This document shows positions 43,526-54,886 of a DNA stretch of 64,000 bases, in pieces. Both the position numbers and the translations under genes were made by a program. The number at the start of each line of letters is the position of its first letter. Within the stretch, counting starts at the first letter, position 1. This DNA is from Porphyra umbilicalis (taxonomy: Eukaryota > Rhodophyta > Bangiophyceae > Bangiales > Bangiaceae): the NCBI GenBank assembly GCA_002049455.2, contig KV918932.1:62001-126000 (forward strand), in the 5' to 3' direction. The notes below the pieces were generated by a model that worked only from the letters and a program-made list of their open reading frames with translations, had not been told where the DNA came from and made no database searches.

Positions 43526-44511
43526 GGAAGAACGACGCTGCAGGGTTTGGGCTTGAGAGATGGCAGTGGGTGGACTGGGGGCGAATACGAAGGGGGCAGT
43601 CGCGAGGTCGACGAGAAGTGGTGGATCATGCAAGGCAGAGTTGGCAAGACGCAGCGGCCAAGCCGTGACCGAGAACGATCACCGGCAGGACGCCGAGCTT
43701 TGCTCCCGCTGTCCCGCATATTCAGGCGCCTGCCGTCAGATTTTTTGCACTCCAAGACGCTTCCGAGCTGCAGTATCTCAATTTGTGGCAACCCAGGCCA
43801 GAGCTGGCTCCGTCTGGGTGCAAGGTTCAAGAAGCTTGCGCACCTCACAGCTGAGCCCGTTTGTGAGACGCTCATTTGAAATGACATCTACCACATGAAG
43901 GAATGTATGGGAGCCAAATGCGCGCCCAGCAGGACAGCTGTGGTAATGACGTGCCAGCGGCCGCTGGTACTCATGAACATATTCTGAAGAAATCGGCCGA
44001 TCCTGACTTTAAACCAATCTGACGAGCCTGATACTGGCTTGGATGCGCATCTTGAACAGGTAAGGTCATGCAATTTTGAACTGTACAATTAGTCGACCCG
44101 CTTACAAAGCGCTCGCAATCGGCCAACATATAGTAAACAGCACAAACACAGGAACATACTGGAACGCTGCCGCTGCCGCCGCGACCCAGAAAAGCCGGTG
44201 TCCTAGGTCCTGACAAGGCGTGTCCCCCGCCCGGGTCCATCATCATGGTGGTCCATGATGGAGACTCTCCAGCCCTCGCTTCTCCTCGCTCACTATCAGA
44301 GCGTCTCCGCCAATCGTCCCCCACTGCGTCTTACAAACGATGTTTCTCGCCCGAGGCACGTCGACGAATGGGGAACCCATTTCGATGCAGTCCCCTATGC
44401 TTATCAATGGCTCGGTCCTGGCAATCGCTTCACTGCACGATGACAGGCGACCGCCACTGCGGGAGTCTGGGGCCTCGCGTGGACGAAGGGGGTTTAGGCG
44501 GGCTCGTGTCG
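43526..44511. other. No gene recognised
   Basis: This stretch lies upstream of Tc1 relic A. Frames are short. The matching terminal repeat of relic A was not found here. Confidence 0.4.
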
Positions 44512-44640
44512 AATTTACCCTGTGTACAACTCAATTGAGATGATCGTGCGACTCATTTGAGTTCCAACGGGAATCACAGTTCGCAGCCTGCTATACTAGG
44601 AAATCGACGGATTGATGCCGGAGTCAGCGGCCTTGGTTCA
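44512..44640 (+). repeat. Dispersed repeat, copy with empty MITE site
   Basis: GTGCGACTC, AATCACAGTT and GCAGC-TGCTA blocks align at roughly 75-80% with 46630-46714, and the bases after TA 44593-44594 (TACTAGGAAATCGACGGATT) align with those after the MITE at 46889. This copy therefore shows the sequence before MITE insertion. Confidence 0.7.
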
Positions 44641-46430
44641 ACGCAGGGTGTTTGAGGGCGCTAGTGTTCATTCTTCCGACAACCTCATTCGATCCCTTTC
44701 ACCTCATTTGATCCCCTTTCTCAGCGGCTGTTTCCAAGATATTCTCGTTGTCTGCGGATACTGTTGACGGCAGAAGTGACCTCAGCGCATTCTTTTTTCC
44801 CCATAGGGCAACAGGGGTGCATTTAGCTTTAAGTATCAGCCGCCCTACGTGCAATTTTCGTTTGACCTCAGACCACGTTTTGGGTGCCATCCAACTCAAC
44901 AGCGGGCTCCTGAGGGCCGCTCGCGGCCCGCATGGAGTCCCCTTTGTACATGACGCGGGCGTACACGATCCCTGTATGTGACTGGCCCCCCGCGCTCAGC
45001 GTCTTGACCTCTTCCACCTCTTCCCCCCCTCAACTTTACGCACCGCCCGATCTGCACCCTCCCCCAGCCCCCGCTCTGTGCCCTGCACGTATCCACCCCG
45101 CCCCAACCTCGACCCTCCTCGCCCGCGCCATGGCCAGGGACCGACCTCCGAGTCCCACGATGCCACCCCCGCGCCTGCCACCTCGGTTGCCTCGTCCATA
45201 GCGGCCACAATGGCCACAGACACCCCCGCAAGCGTTTTTCGCTCGGACTTCGTGGCCCCCGTTGCCGCCGCCATTCCCGCCGCAGCTACTCTGACCGGCC
45301 GTCCTCGGCCGAAGACCTGGAAGCCGCCCAAGACTATCAACCCTCTGCTTTTCGCTGGCGCCGTCGTACACACGAAGGCGCAAAACATTTACAGCATGGC
45401 GGAACTCAGACGCTGTTGAGGCTCTCTGGCCGAGACCTCCATGATGACCGGGACGGTGATGAATGCGGGGACTCCGAGCGTCATTATCCCTCGCACCTGC
45501 CCTTGCTGCGTCTGTGCCGGTGACTGTCCGTGCAACTGAGGCTTTCCCGTTGAAGACTACCGCCAGCATCAGACGGGGAGGCGTGCTCCCAACCGCAGCA
45601 GCTCACGGGGTGACGTGGGCGACGGGCGAAAGCTAAGAGCCTGTTGAGGGCCTTCTTTGTCAAGGATTGGTCATTTTGCACCTCTGCGGGAAGTTGATCT
45701 TCCAGAGTGGGTACAAGCTCGGACCCGGGCAGATGCGCAGGCCTCTGAACTACGATCTGACCATCGGACCAGCCTATGCGGCTGATCCAGTTGACTACCA
45801 TTAAGCTGACCGTGCGTAGGACGGCGCCGACGTGAGCGAAAGAGAGCCTCAACTTCATTGAAGTCCCAGATGCGGCCATTCGCGACGCGTTTGGTGCACG
45901 CGCCGACCTGTGTGCCCTTTAAATGGGATAAAATGTAGGTAACAAGTGAAGGTCTTTTCAAGTTGTCGTCTCTGCTCTCTACGTCTCTGCGGGAGAGAGC
46001 GGGAGGACGGCAACCGCCCGCGCGCCCCCGCGACCATGCCATCTGGGCGAGTTTTTTATACCCGCGCAGAGGATCTCTTTCGCTTGCTGGTTTCTCATGA
46101 GCCCCTGAACCTTTGTGAGTCAAAACGGCCGCAGTAGGACATGCTTAAGAACCCAAGAATTGGGTCCAGCGCCAGATGGCACATTGGCGTGCACAATTGG
46201 CAGCCAGTGGAGCAGTGCACTCTTTTCAGCACTCTGAGGTGGTCCCCTGTTAGGCACTTGGGTGCCCAAGACACTTCTATTACGCAGTCATGGCCAGCTC
46301 AGTCCATTTCTCGTACTTGTGGTCTTTTGGACAGGGGGCGGGGAGGGCGGTGCTCTGTTGACGAGACTGACAGAGGTCGTCTGGACTCAAGCATCGTCGC
46401 ACTTTTAGTGCAGGACGTGAGCTAAACGCA
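44641..46430. other. Mostly unrecognised, possible Tc1 fragment near 45.7-45.9 kb
   Basis: A minus-strand frame near 45840-45890 reads IWDFNEVEALF, which recalls the SPDFN-xE-xF end of DDE transposases, but nothing else of one is recognisable. A plus-strand frame from 45209 (MATDTPASVFRSDFVAPVAAAIP) is plausible protein without a domain. I do not call either. Confidence 0.3.
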
Positions 46431-46445
46431 TTTTTTTTTTTTTTT
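46431..46445. repeat. T homopolymer
   Basis: Fifteen T residues in a row. It could be the reversed tail of a retroposed sequence, but no body of one is recognisable beside it. Confidence 0.85.
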
Positions 46446-46629
46446 GCAATGCGCAAGGACCAGGGCCTTCTGGCTGTGCGACACAGCGTGAAAAGGCATC
46501 TGTGCCAGTTTTAGGCCGGCAAACGGCCGATTTTCCACTCTCGTCCGTAATCTCCGTTTCCTGCGGACCTCATTTTGTCGTCAGGCTGCCCTCAGTTGAT
46601 CGTCATTTCTGGTAGAATGGACACTGGGG

Positions 46630-46714
46630 CCTGATCTACCGTGTGTGTGACTCAATGGAGCTGCGCGTGCGACTCTTTTCGGTCGCAATGGAAATCACAG
46701 TTTGCAGCATGCTA
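46630..46714 (+). repeat. Dispersed repeat, copy interrupted by the MITE
   Basis: Paralogue of 44512-44594. Homology breaks at the TA at 46713-46714, where the 172-bp MITE begins, and resumes after TA 46887-46888. Confidence 0.7.
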
Positions 46715-46886
46715 TTGCTCTGTTCCCAAATTTGGCCGATCTGGTTGAAGTCAAGGCAGGGACTCGGTAAGCTGCCCATTGGTCGAACGACTCTATCCGG
46801 CATAATGAATGGCTAAGAAACAGTATGGCACCCTTGATCTCCCCTCTTGGCATCGAAGACATCGGCCAAAGCTGGAAAGACAGCAG
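46715..46886 (+). mobile_element. 172-bp MITE, copy 3, with TA target duplication
   Basis: Ends TTGCTCTGTTCCC and GGAAAGACAGCAG, with inner GGCCGATCTGGTTGAAGTC and CATCGAAGACATCGGCC. TA is present on both sides, and the related sequence at 44512-44640 has a single TA and no insert, which confirms both borders. Same length and strand as copy 1. Confidence 0.85.
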
Positions 46887-46888
46887 TA

Positions 46889-48876
46889 CACTGAGAAAAT
46901 GACCGATTTGGTGCCTGTGAACGCACGCCGTGGTGCTTCCTGATATAATCACGCTGATCTGTTGTGCCCATCCATCTCGAAGCGGAGGACAACCACGTGG
47001 CTTGCCGCTGTCAGAAGGCCCTGATGTAATCGCTTCATACCGGACTCTTCTGGCAGGACACACGTCCATTCAACCCCCCCCCCCCCCCCCCCCCCCTCTC
47101 GAGATGGACGGAACAGGCGGTTTGGGTGTGAAAGGCCGTCCGAATATAGCGGCGCTTCACCCTAGTATGTGGTAAGATTGGCAATGACAGCTTGGTAAGA
47201 ATCAGTCGCGTCCCGCCCTCACGATTCCGTCAACACGAGACGTTCGTGATCCACCAACACGCATTTCCCCCCCCTACCGACCGGCACCCTTCGCCCCCCC
47301 GCATGATCCTTCTCCACCCATCGCCATTACATCTGCCCCCCGCATGGTTGCTTTCGAAACATATATAGCACTATGCCGCCGGCTGCCCGCCAGTCGTCCG
47401 CAAAGCAGCTTCGGAGAGACTTAAGCACGCAAGAAAAGAACTCCCCGCCGACCGTCGGGCTCCGACAGGCGGAGCACACCGACTTACTTCTCATCGCCTT
47501 TCTTTCTGGGTAGTACCGCTGCAGCAAGAGCAAGGTGGCTCCGCTTGACAGGTCGAGAGGCCGCTTTGCAACCGATTTGAGGTGCAATCTAGCCCGGAAG
47601 GCCGTCAGCAGCGCGTCGTCACTAGCCCCGACCCCGGCACCCTTTCCCTTTCCCGCCTTTGCCCCTCCACGCGGGCGTCAACTGACGGAAAATTAATCTC
47701 CATTCGTGCGGGACCTACCAAGCGAGTAGTACACGGTGAGGTGATGGGCAATCCTTCTCCTGGAAGGCCACACAGCGCGCTGCCGACATGGGGCACACAG
47801 GAAAAAAGCGCAGATGCATGTGCGTGACTGTGCCACCAGCCCTCAAAAAACCTCATACATGACATAGCAGGTTATATACGGCGCTTGAGAGCATCCAGGC
47901 AATAAAAAAACTGGGAAAATACCCGCAGCGTAGTGGTGACTGACCGGTGGTGAAACATAAATGTCATTCCGGGCCATTTGGACCCACATTCGGTCACGGA
48001 ATCAGACTTTGCGGGGTCACACAGGCACAGTTTTTCCAGGAACGTTTATGGATGATATGTTATCTGTCTTCTAGAGTTGGATGTCTTTACACCGCCAGAA
48101 ACGTCTCGACGACAGAAAGAGTATTGCGCCAAATCTAGCCCCCCATGTGGACAGGAACTGCGCCACGCAAAGCCGTGTGGAACAGTCGTAGCGTCCGTGC
48201 ACAAAGTCATGTGCAGGCGACGGGTGCTTTGTGGGCTGCCTGTTGCGTGTGGAGATATCTTTTAACAGTAGGACGACAACAGTGGGGTGCTCTCCCATCA
48301 TGTCTGCACAGTCTCAAGCACTGCGCGATGTCAGACAGATATTTTCGAGCTCTCATTGCCCAATATTAGCTTAGAGACAACTGTTGATTGGCGATTTTGC
48401 AATGTCGGGCCGTCTACTCCTTAAAATATTCTGTGTACTGATATGCCGTGGGTCGACTGACGAAGTGTACCCCGCAAGAGCCACCACAAAACCATGTCGA
48501 TGTGCGTGTTTTTTGGCGTCCTGCAGAATCCCCACACGTCGCTCAAGCCGTTTTCCATGGCAAGAAGCCGTTTGTGTCCCACACCCGGTTATTCACCACC
48601 GCACAGATGTGGACCGCCGATGCGGGACAAAGTTGGCACCAAAACCACGTTGGCCATGGAAAGACGAGCAGTGACACCTTGATGATAATATCCAAGACCA
48701 ACCAGCACGCGCCGAGTCTATTTCTATCGCAGGAATCGGCGTCAGAGTACCTATTCTACGTAGGAAAGGGTATCTAAGGTGTGACTCAAGACGGCTGCTA
48801 ACATATGCTCTTACGTTATCTCGGATAAGAGCTCCTATCCCCCGGGCATAACGTCGCTGCCAGTCAAGCTCTGCTA
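46889..48876. other. No gene recognised; 23-C homopolymer
   Basis: A run of 23 C lies at 47074-47096. A minus-strand frame at 47327-47587 contains CSACRSPTVGGEFFSC but has no identifiable domain. The rest is short frames. Confidence 0.45.
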
Positions 48877-50934
48877 TTGCTAACCTCCAAAAAAAGGCGG
48901 TTGCAGTGTGGTTGCAGAGAGCGGCTGGGTGTCTGGAAGCTACGGTACTTTCGTTTCGTGTTTAAATTTTGACGAAAACGGAAAGGGGACGACTGAATCT
49001 CGACCTCAACTTCTTCGTTTTTTGGTATCATGCAATGTTCGGTATTAGAATCGGTGCGCTATGCCATTTAGCCGTTGGTTGTCGCCTCTGCAGCGGCCGT
49101 ATCGGCCTTCTCCTGGAGGGCTCTGCACCCAATGGGAGATTTCTCGAGTTTTTGTCGCCTTGGAACAAGGCCTTTCTGGAAAAGCCTGCCGTTCGCGGCG
49201 AATCCTTCGCCCAACCGAGGAGATCCGCAGATATCCTCAGATTTTTTCTCCAGACGTGACAGAAACTGCTGGCACACATCAGGACGTGCCAGCTGCTTTC
49301 TGGAACGTTAGTGTTCGACTTTCTGCCTTTGCCCTCGCCACCCCCATCCCGTCGCGCCCCAAGCATGACTATCCCCGACGACATTCGGCGGGCGGTCTTC
49401 TACCCAGTGCTCGAGCTCCACCAGCCCGTGGCTTTTATGGCCGCTGAGCTTCGCATCTGCCTGAGATCTGCTGAGCGCTTTTTATTGTACCAGCGCGTGA
49501 ACGCGGACATCCAGCCCAACATGGAAACGCGCCATCTGCACGAGGATACCGTGCGAAGACACCACGGCATCTGCGGCGCGGTCTGTGCGGCGGTCGAGGC
49601 CTACCCGGAGGCCTTCCTAGACGAGGCGACCGTCTTTGTCAATGAGGTGCAGAACCTCATGGAGGAGCACGTGCGGGTCTCTCCTGAGTCGGTACGGCGC
49701 GCTCTTGCCGCCAACGGCTTCACCTGCAAGGTCATCGAGACCAACTTCCGGCAGCGGAGTGAGGCGGCGCGGGCGGCGTGAGTAGCCGCCCAGTGGGTCA
49801 TTCCACTACATTGCCGCGTCAATATTGACGAGGCGCACCGCCGCGGACGGGCAGCAAACCGCACGTGGCCGTGGTCGCTGCGTGGCGCCCGCGCAGAAAG
49901 CTTTGTCGATGCCTCTCAGGGCGTGGCAACAAGCTTTCTCGTGGCGATGGCGCACGGCGGGCTGATCGACTGAAAGCTGACAAAGCCACCCCCCGGGCAG
50001 TCATTTTTTGATTTTATGCTCTTTTTATTTCACTCGGTGCTGCTGGCGATGAGTGCGTACAACCCCGTGCTGCCATTGGACCAGAGAGAGTTTGATTGCG
50101 TGTTGATCCTGGACAATGCGCGCGTGCACGACCACATCGCAGTGGCGGTGGTGGAGGCGGCGGGGGTCATGGTTCGCTTCCTCGCCTCATGCAGTCCGGA
50201 ATTCAATTCTGTGGAGGATGTGTTTTCGGTGGGCAGTAGCTGGTAACGGCGTCATGTGTTCACTGAGCAATTCTCTGCGCGGCCATTCACAACACTGACA
50301 TCCATGCTTCTGCACATCACACCCGACATGTGCGCCGGCTTCGTGAAGGCCGCCGTCCGTCGCTATCTGGCTTACGTCCCAGAGTGAAACGGGTCTAGCA
50401 GCGCACGCCAGAGCCCGACTGAAAGCCTCAAACAGCCCCCACAGCGTCCTCTTCTCCCCCTTCCCCAACGTGGCGGCGGCCGGCGCCGCCGAAACGCCCG
50501 CCTTGGCGCGGCACGCCGGCCGCCCGACTGCCACCACCGCCGCGGCGCCGACCCTGTTGCCGCCTGCCGTCGCCCGACGCTTACCTTGCGCGGCGTCGCT
50601 GACCGCCTCGTCATAGCGGCGGCGGCAGCAGCGGGGGCGGCGGCGCACGACCGGGGTTCCGGTCGACGGCTTTCTGCCGTGGCGGGGGTGCTGTGGTGGT
50701 CGGCGGTGGCCGGCTGCGAAGCGGCACCACAGCGCCTGTCGTGCACATGCAACGCGGCACTTTCGGAGTTTGGATCTGCTCTCTACGGCCAATGCGGACT
50801 TTCCCGTGAGAGCTCGTACTTGACAGGTCCGAAAAAATTCCAAACAGCGTGGCCTTTTAGTAGAGACCATGTTGCTTTTCGGTCACACTCTGCAACCCAG
50901 CACTCTGCAACCGCCAATTTTTGGAGGTCAGCAA
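48877..50934 (+). mobile_element. Complete-length Tc1/mariner-type transposon B
   Basis: A 2058-bp element with TA on both sides (48875-48876 and 50935-50936). Left end TTGCTAACCTCCAAA...GGCGGTTGCAG-TGTGGTTGCAGAG; right end, on the complement, TTGCTGACCTCCAAAAATTG followed by GCGGTTGCAGAGTG. Each end has two GGTTGCAG copies, likely transposase-binding repeats. The transposase gene lies centrally at 49365-50387 on the plus strand. Both ends are well preserved while the gene is broken, so the copy could still be moved by a functional relative. Confidence 0.85.
49365..50387 (+). pseudogene. Tc1/mariner-like transposase B, three in-frame stops
   Basis: One frame of 341 codons from ATG 49365 (MTIPDDIRRAVFYPVLELHQ) to TGA 50385-50387. 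HTH-type sequence occupies the first 130 residues; then VIPLHCRVNIDEAHR carries the first catalytic Asp, followed by SLRGARAESFV, SFLVAMAHGG, VLILDNARVHDH (second Asp) and SCSPEFNSVEDVF (Glu, 34 positions on), ending FVKAAVRRYLAYVPE. Stops are TGA 49779, TGA 49971 and TAA 50244. Alignment with relic A puts Trp at the first, so TGG-to-TGA fits. No frameshift is needed, so decay is by point changes only. Confidence 0.8.
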
Positions 50935-50936
50935 TA

Positions 50937-51889
50937 TCCTTATCCTCATACGTCTTAGATAATAACTTGCATTTGGTGAAGTGAATAATACACAAGGTGA
51001 AGTGTGCGTTGTATGAGTGCTTGTCAAGCCATGCATTAGTGGGCTGAAATTGGTCGTTAAGTTGTTGTAAGTTAATACGGAGGGAAACGCACCACAACAT
51101 TACCGCACAGCTCGCTCACACGGCTCTTGCTTGTCAGTCGCACTCTCGGCCACGGCCCCCCTCTTTCTGATTGAGACCTTCTGTGCCGGTACAGTATGGT
51201 GCACAAGCGGCACCAAAGCGAGAGGCTGAGGCGTCTAGGGATCAACTCCACTCTTCCCGCACGCGCTTGACAGATCTATGATTCCGTCACACTCCTTGCG
51301 CGAGAAGCCGCACAGAGTTTCGGACTGCGCCAGCTCATAGTGTGCACGCACGGCTGACGACGACGATTGTGTAGCACTCATAAGGCGGGCTGAATGGCGC
51401 ATCCGAGGCGTGCAAATGCCCGTTTTCGGGTTGTGCAACATCCTGCGTGCCAAGCCTTGAATGAACACCACCGGGGGGTGATCAGTATATACATCACCAT
51501 GCGAGCCGAAGCAAAAGTAGACGGCCCTGAACTGCACTTGATCCGGGCGCTGTGTATAGCTCTTGGAGATTGCGTTGAACTTTTTTGATCCACTTCGACG
51601 TTAAGTTCAGATCGCAGACCGGGGCGTGCTTTCCAGGCTCCTGTGTCAAATGTCGTGATCCGGGGCGCATCGTCCTCCGTGCTCTCAAAATCAGGGTGTG
51701 ACGCACATCTCTGCTCACGCCTCAACGCGCCATTATGTGGCCGACCCACGCAGAAGATGACCAAGCCATGGCCAGCTCTGTCACTTGTGGGTACGAGTTG
51801 GTAAGTCCGACGATCCTTATTTGATTTTATCACAGATGCTGCGGTGGGGGTGCAAATGCCCGACATGGTCTAAAACAAATTGCTGAACC
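50937..51889. other. No gene recognised
   Basis: Moderate-GC DNA with short frames and no domains. Confidence 0.45.
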
Positions 51890-51890
51890 A

Positions 51891-52020
51891 CAGTGCGTTC
51901 TCGTCATAAAAGACAGCTGATTCAGCTCAATATGAATAAAACGTGGCCCACACGGACTGGAATGGAAGACTCGCGACCCATTTCTTTTGTAAACAATTCT
52001 CATATAACGAGAACGCACTG
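51891..52020. mobile_element. 130-bp MITE with 18-bp inverted ends
   Basis: CAGTGCGTTCTCGTCATA at the left pairs with the complement of TATAACGAGAACGCACTG at the right, with one mismatch. The body is AT-rich and non-coding, and TA follows the right end. CAGTG ends and TA suggest a pogo/Tc1-type origin. This family is distinct from the 172-bp MITEs. Confidence 0.8.
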
Positions 52021-52935
52021 TACTGTCAACCTGATTTCTAGCATTTTCTTTTTGTTTTAACGGCGTCAGTCCTGCTTCCTCCTGAATGGCATTATATGAG
52101 ATTTGGATGCCTAACAAGCTTGTGTTAACAGCCCGAATTGAGGCGCTGCGACTAAATTGAGCTAAATGGTAGAATATACAATAAAGTTGAGTGTGCTTCA
52201 TACTGATGGTGTTCTGCTGAGGGCTGGCGTGGGCACGTTCGGTCTGCAACATGCTTGGAGGACGACACTCTGCACGAGATGACGACCGTCAGGCAGCGTT
52301 CAGTTCTTGCTTATGAAAGTGCGAGCCACTCGATTTTGGTTTGCGGGCCCCAAACCAATTCTGCTCCACAAAGTGGCCTTTGTTCCTCCTTAAGGGTCCC
52401 GATCCCAAGTCTGTGCTCACTCCTGAAGGGCAAGCTCTGAGTCGCATCGCAAAGGTGCAGGCCGAGCGCCTCAATTAGTGATCAGGTCTTTCACCACGGG
52501 CGAGATGGGGAGCTGCAGGAAGGCTCGTTTTTCATCCACGCGCAGGTTTGCAGTAAGAGGCAGAGTCCGAACGCGCACGTGCACGACTTCCTGAGGCTTC
52601 ATGGCCATTCCAGTTGGATATCAAAGTGCGTTCATTGGCTGTCTGTCCGCGTCCATTCTGCCGCCAATGGTATCCATCATGGGATTGACACGAACAGCTC
52701 CTTCTCATTGACATCTGATGTTGTTTCCATGGGTAGGGCTCGGGATGGAATCACCAGGGAGCCTTCTGTCGCAACCATCTTTCTACATGTGGCTGCTGTC
52801 GAGCCTTTGTAGAGGCGTCATTCGCCAAAACCCCGCTGACATAACGGGCTTTTTCGGAAATGACATGGCGCTGGCTGGCTCTGCCACTTTGATGAGCCTC
52901 GACCTCACCGCCTCCTTTGTCTTTCTTCCAAGGAG
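52021..52935. other. No gene recognised
   Basis: Only short frames. The sequence changes to GC-rich coding-like DNA at about 52935. Confidence 0.4.
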
Positions 52936-53670
52936 CTGTCCTTGTGGGCTCGGGCAGGCCTGGCCGCGTGCCAGGGCCACCGTGCCGCGCTCTGGCTTTT
53001 TGCGCTGACCGCGCCGGGTGTGGCAGGTGTCGCCATTCCAGGCGCCGCCATGCGGGCGGCAGTGCGCCTGTGGCTTGGCGTGGCGCCGCGGTTCACGCAA
53101 CCGGCGCCGCGCTGCCGCTGCGGCGCCGACATTGACTCGGACGGCCGCCACTTCCTCTCCGCCTGCCCGCAGCAGAAGCTGCGGCGCGCCCGCCTCCATC
53201 ACCAGATCCTTGAGATTGTGGCGGCGGCGCTGCGCCGCACCCCGGGCTGGCAGGACGTGGTGGTGGAGGCAGGCCTTGAAGACGCCCACGGCGTGCTCCG
53301 CCCAGATCTTTGGGCGAAGCACGGCTCGTCGGGCGTCGTCACCTTGGCCGACATCTCCGTCGCGTAGCCGTTCGCCGCCCGGCTAGTGGCGCCGGTGGCG
53401 GACGCGCCGCTGCGTGTGGTCGCGGACGCGGCGCGGGAGGCGGCCGAATCGGCCACGCACTCCTCGTCTCTGCCCGCGACCGCCACCCCACACGAGTTCC
53501 CACCACTCGTGTGGGAGGCTTACGGTCGCGTGGCACCTGCCACCGACCGTTGCCTCAGAATGTCCGAGGACGGGTCGAGTGTCTCTTTGGCTGTTGATCG
53601 CTGTCAGACACCCTCAGTAGCCAGCTTGGCTATCGCCGTAGGAGCCAAGACGGCCACATCAGTATGGTGA
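52936..53670 (+). pseudogene. C-terminal fragment of a LINE-type reverse transcriptase polyprotein (probable)
   Basis: The frame runs from about LWARAGLAACQGHRAALWLF through AAMRAAVRLWLGVAPRF and CRCGADIDSDGRHFLSACP, where C-x-C, H and C form a zinc-knuckle-like set. It continues into a possible PD-(D/E)xK nuclease-like part: LRPDLWAKHG..VVTLADISVA, TAG at 53365-53367, then in the same frame PFAARLVAPVAD and PPLVWEAYGRVA to TGA 53668. This order (RLRLG-like helix, C-x-C, D..H.LS.C, R.DL, D.SV, E.YGR) is typical of the C-termini of some algal non-LTR reverse transcriptases. The RT domain itself is absent upstream, so the copy is 5'-truncated, as LINE insertions often are. The family call is from memory of the motif order. 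Confidence 0.45.
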
Positions 53671-53686
53671 GGGCCAAGTAGAGCCT

Positions 53687-54307
53687 TCATAGTGCTCGCG
53701 CGGGCGCCTGTCGGCTAGGCAGGTCCGGACACGACCTCAGGCTCAAGAGAAAAGTGTGGGGAAGAAGATGCGGCACTTTCGCGTGCTTCTTAGACAGGGC
53801 CGTCGCGTGCTGACGAGCGCGGCCGAGTAGGGCGGCCTTGTGCCGAAGGAAGTCTTCGCGATTCATCGGAGGGCACCGAGGATCACACGGGTCACCGAAC
53901 GTTGAAGATGGCATGGCACCTAAGAAGCTGTCCGACACTGGGCGCATCTGTCACCTGCTCTAGTCGAAAGCGGTCGCCCGCAAGCCCGCCTCGACAGATC
54001 CGTTATCAGCATGCCTCGTCAAAGTCATGAAGTGTTTGCGGTTGGTGAAGTGAAGATTTGCTGCCGTTGACCCAGCCTGGGCGAGGAGGACCGCCCCGTC
54101 CGTCGTGGAGAGTTGAGCCCGATACTCGTTGACGGCCAGCCGAGACACCGACTCGGGTTTTTTCTTGGCCTTAACCTCCACCGCGGACGCTCCACGTGCG
54201 ATATTAATGATCTCTTGGAGGGCTTGGTCCTTCAGAAGTGGACATGCAAAATCCGCCTTTGTCACGACCGTCGACTTGCGGCGCCGCTCGATGATGCCGT
54301 TGTTGAT
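53687..54307 (-). pseudogene. Unrecognised decayed reading frames
   Basis: Coding-like minus-strand sequence occurs in two neighbouring frames: NNGIIERRRKSTVVTKADFACPLLKD... to GLRATAFD (53960-54307), then MNREDFLRHKAALLGRARQH and KVPHLLPHTFLLSLRSC (53687-53947). A CHDDCVHAPTCSVCHLRG Cys cluster lies further upstream, near 54340-54400. This could be a zinc-binding transposase or another transposon gene, but no family is recognised. Confidence 0.25.
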
Positions 54308-54886
54308 ACCTCACCGCTCTGATTGAATCTTCTGGGTCACTACTTTGGAGCCGCGAAGATGACAGACCGAACACGTCGGGGCGTGAACGCAGTCATCGTG
54401 GAGGCACCGACCAGCCTGGTACAACTTGTTGGACAAAGGAAGACTTCGGCGGCAGAGGAAGTCTTCAAGAATGCAGCGTCGAGCGTTGTAGCCTCTCTTT
54501 CCGGGCCCCGCCAGAACTCCACAGGTACCGCAGCGCATGACGTAGGCCGGCCAGTGGTATTGACCGAGACGACAGGTGGATGCCTTTTCAGGAAGCAGGG
54601 GATGGCATCAAAGGTTTGAGTGTCGGGATGCGGAAACGACGGTGCGGTTGTACTGGAGCTTTTTTGGATGTGCCGAAAAACGAATATGGAGAGCTCGTAA
54701 TGACGTCTTTTTACATTGATGCGTCCTCTCTTGTAGACCGCATTGCCCGCCCACGGACATGAGCGCTGAGAGCTCGCAGTGCAACAGGCCACTCGTGCCC
54801 GCTGGCGGTCGTGTGCACGTCCTCGCTGGCTGGCCTGTCGAAATTATGAAGTTCTGGGCGGTGTCCCAATACTGCTGTCCTCTATA

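Noticed and set aside
45690-45925. DFNEVEALF on the minus strand as a DDE transposase end
   Set aside because: Only one short motif matches; the catalytic Asp segments are not found nearby.
46431-46445. T15 run as the reversed tail of a SINE or retrogene
   Set aside because: No internal promoter boxes, gene body or target duplication can be seen next to it.
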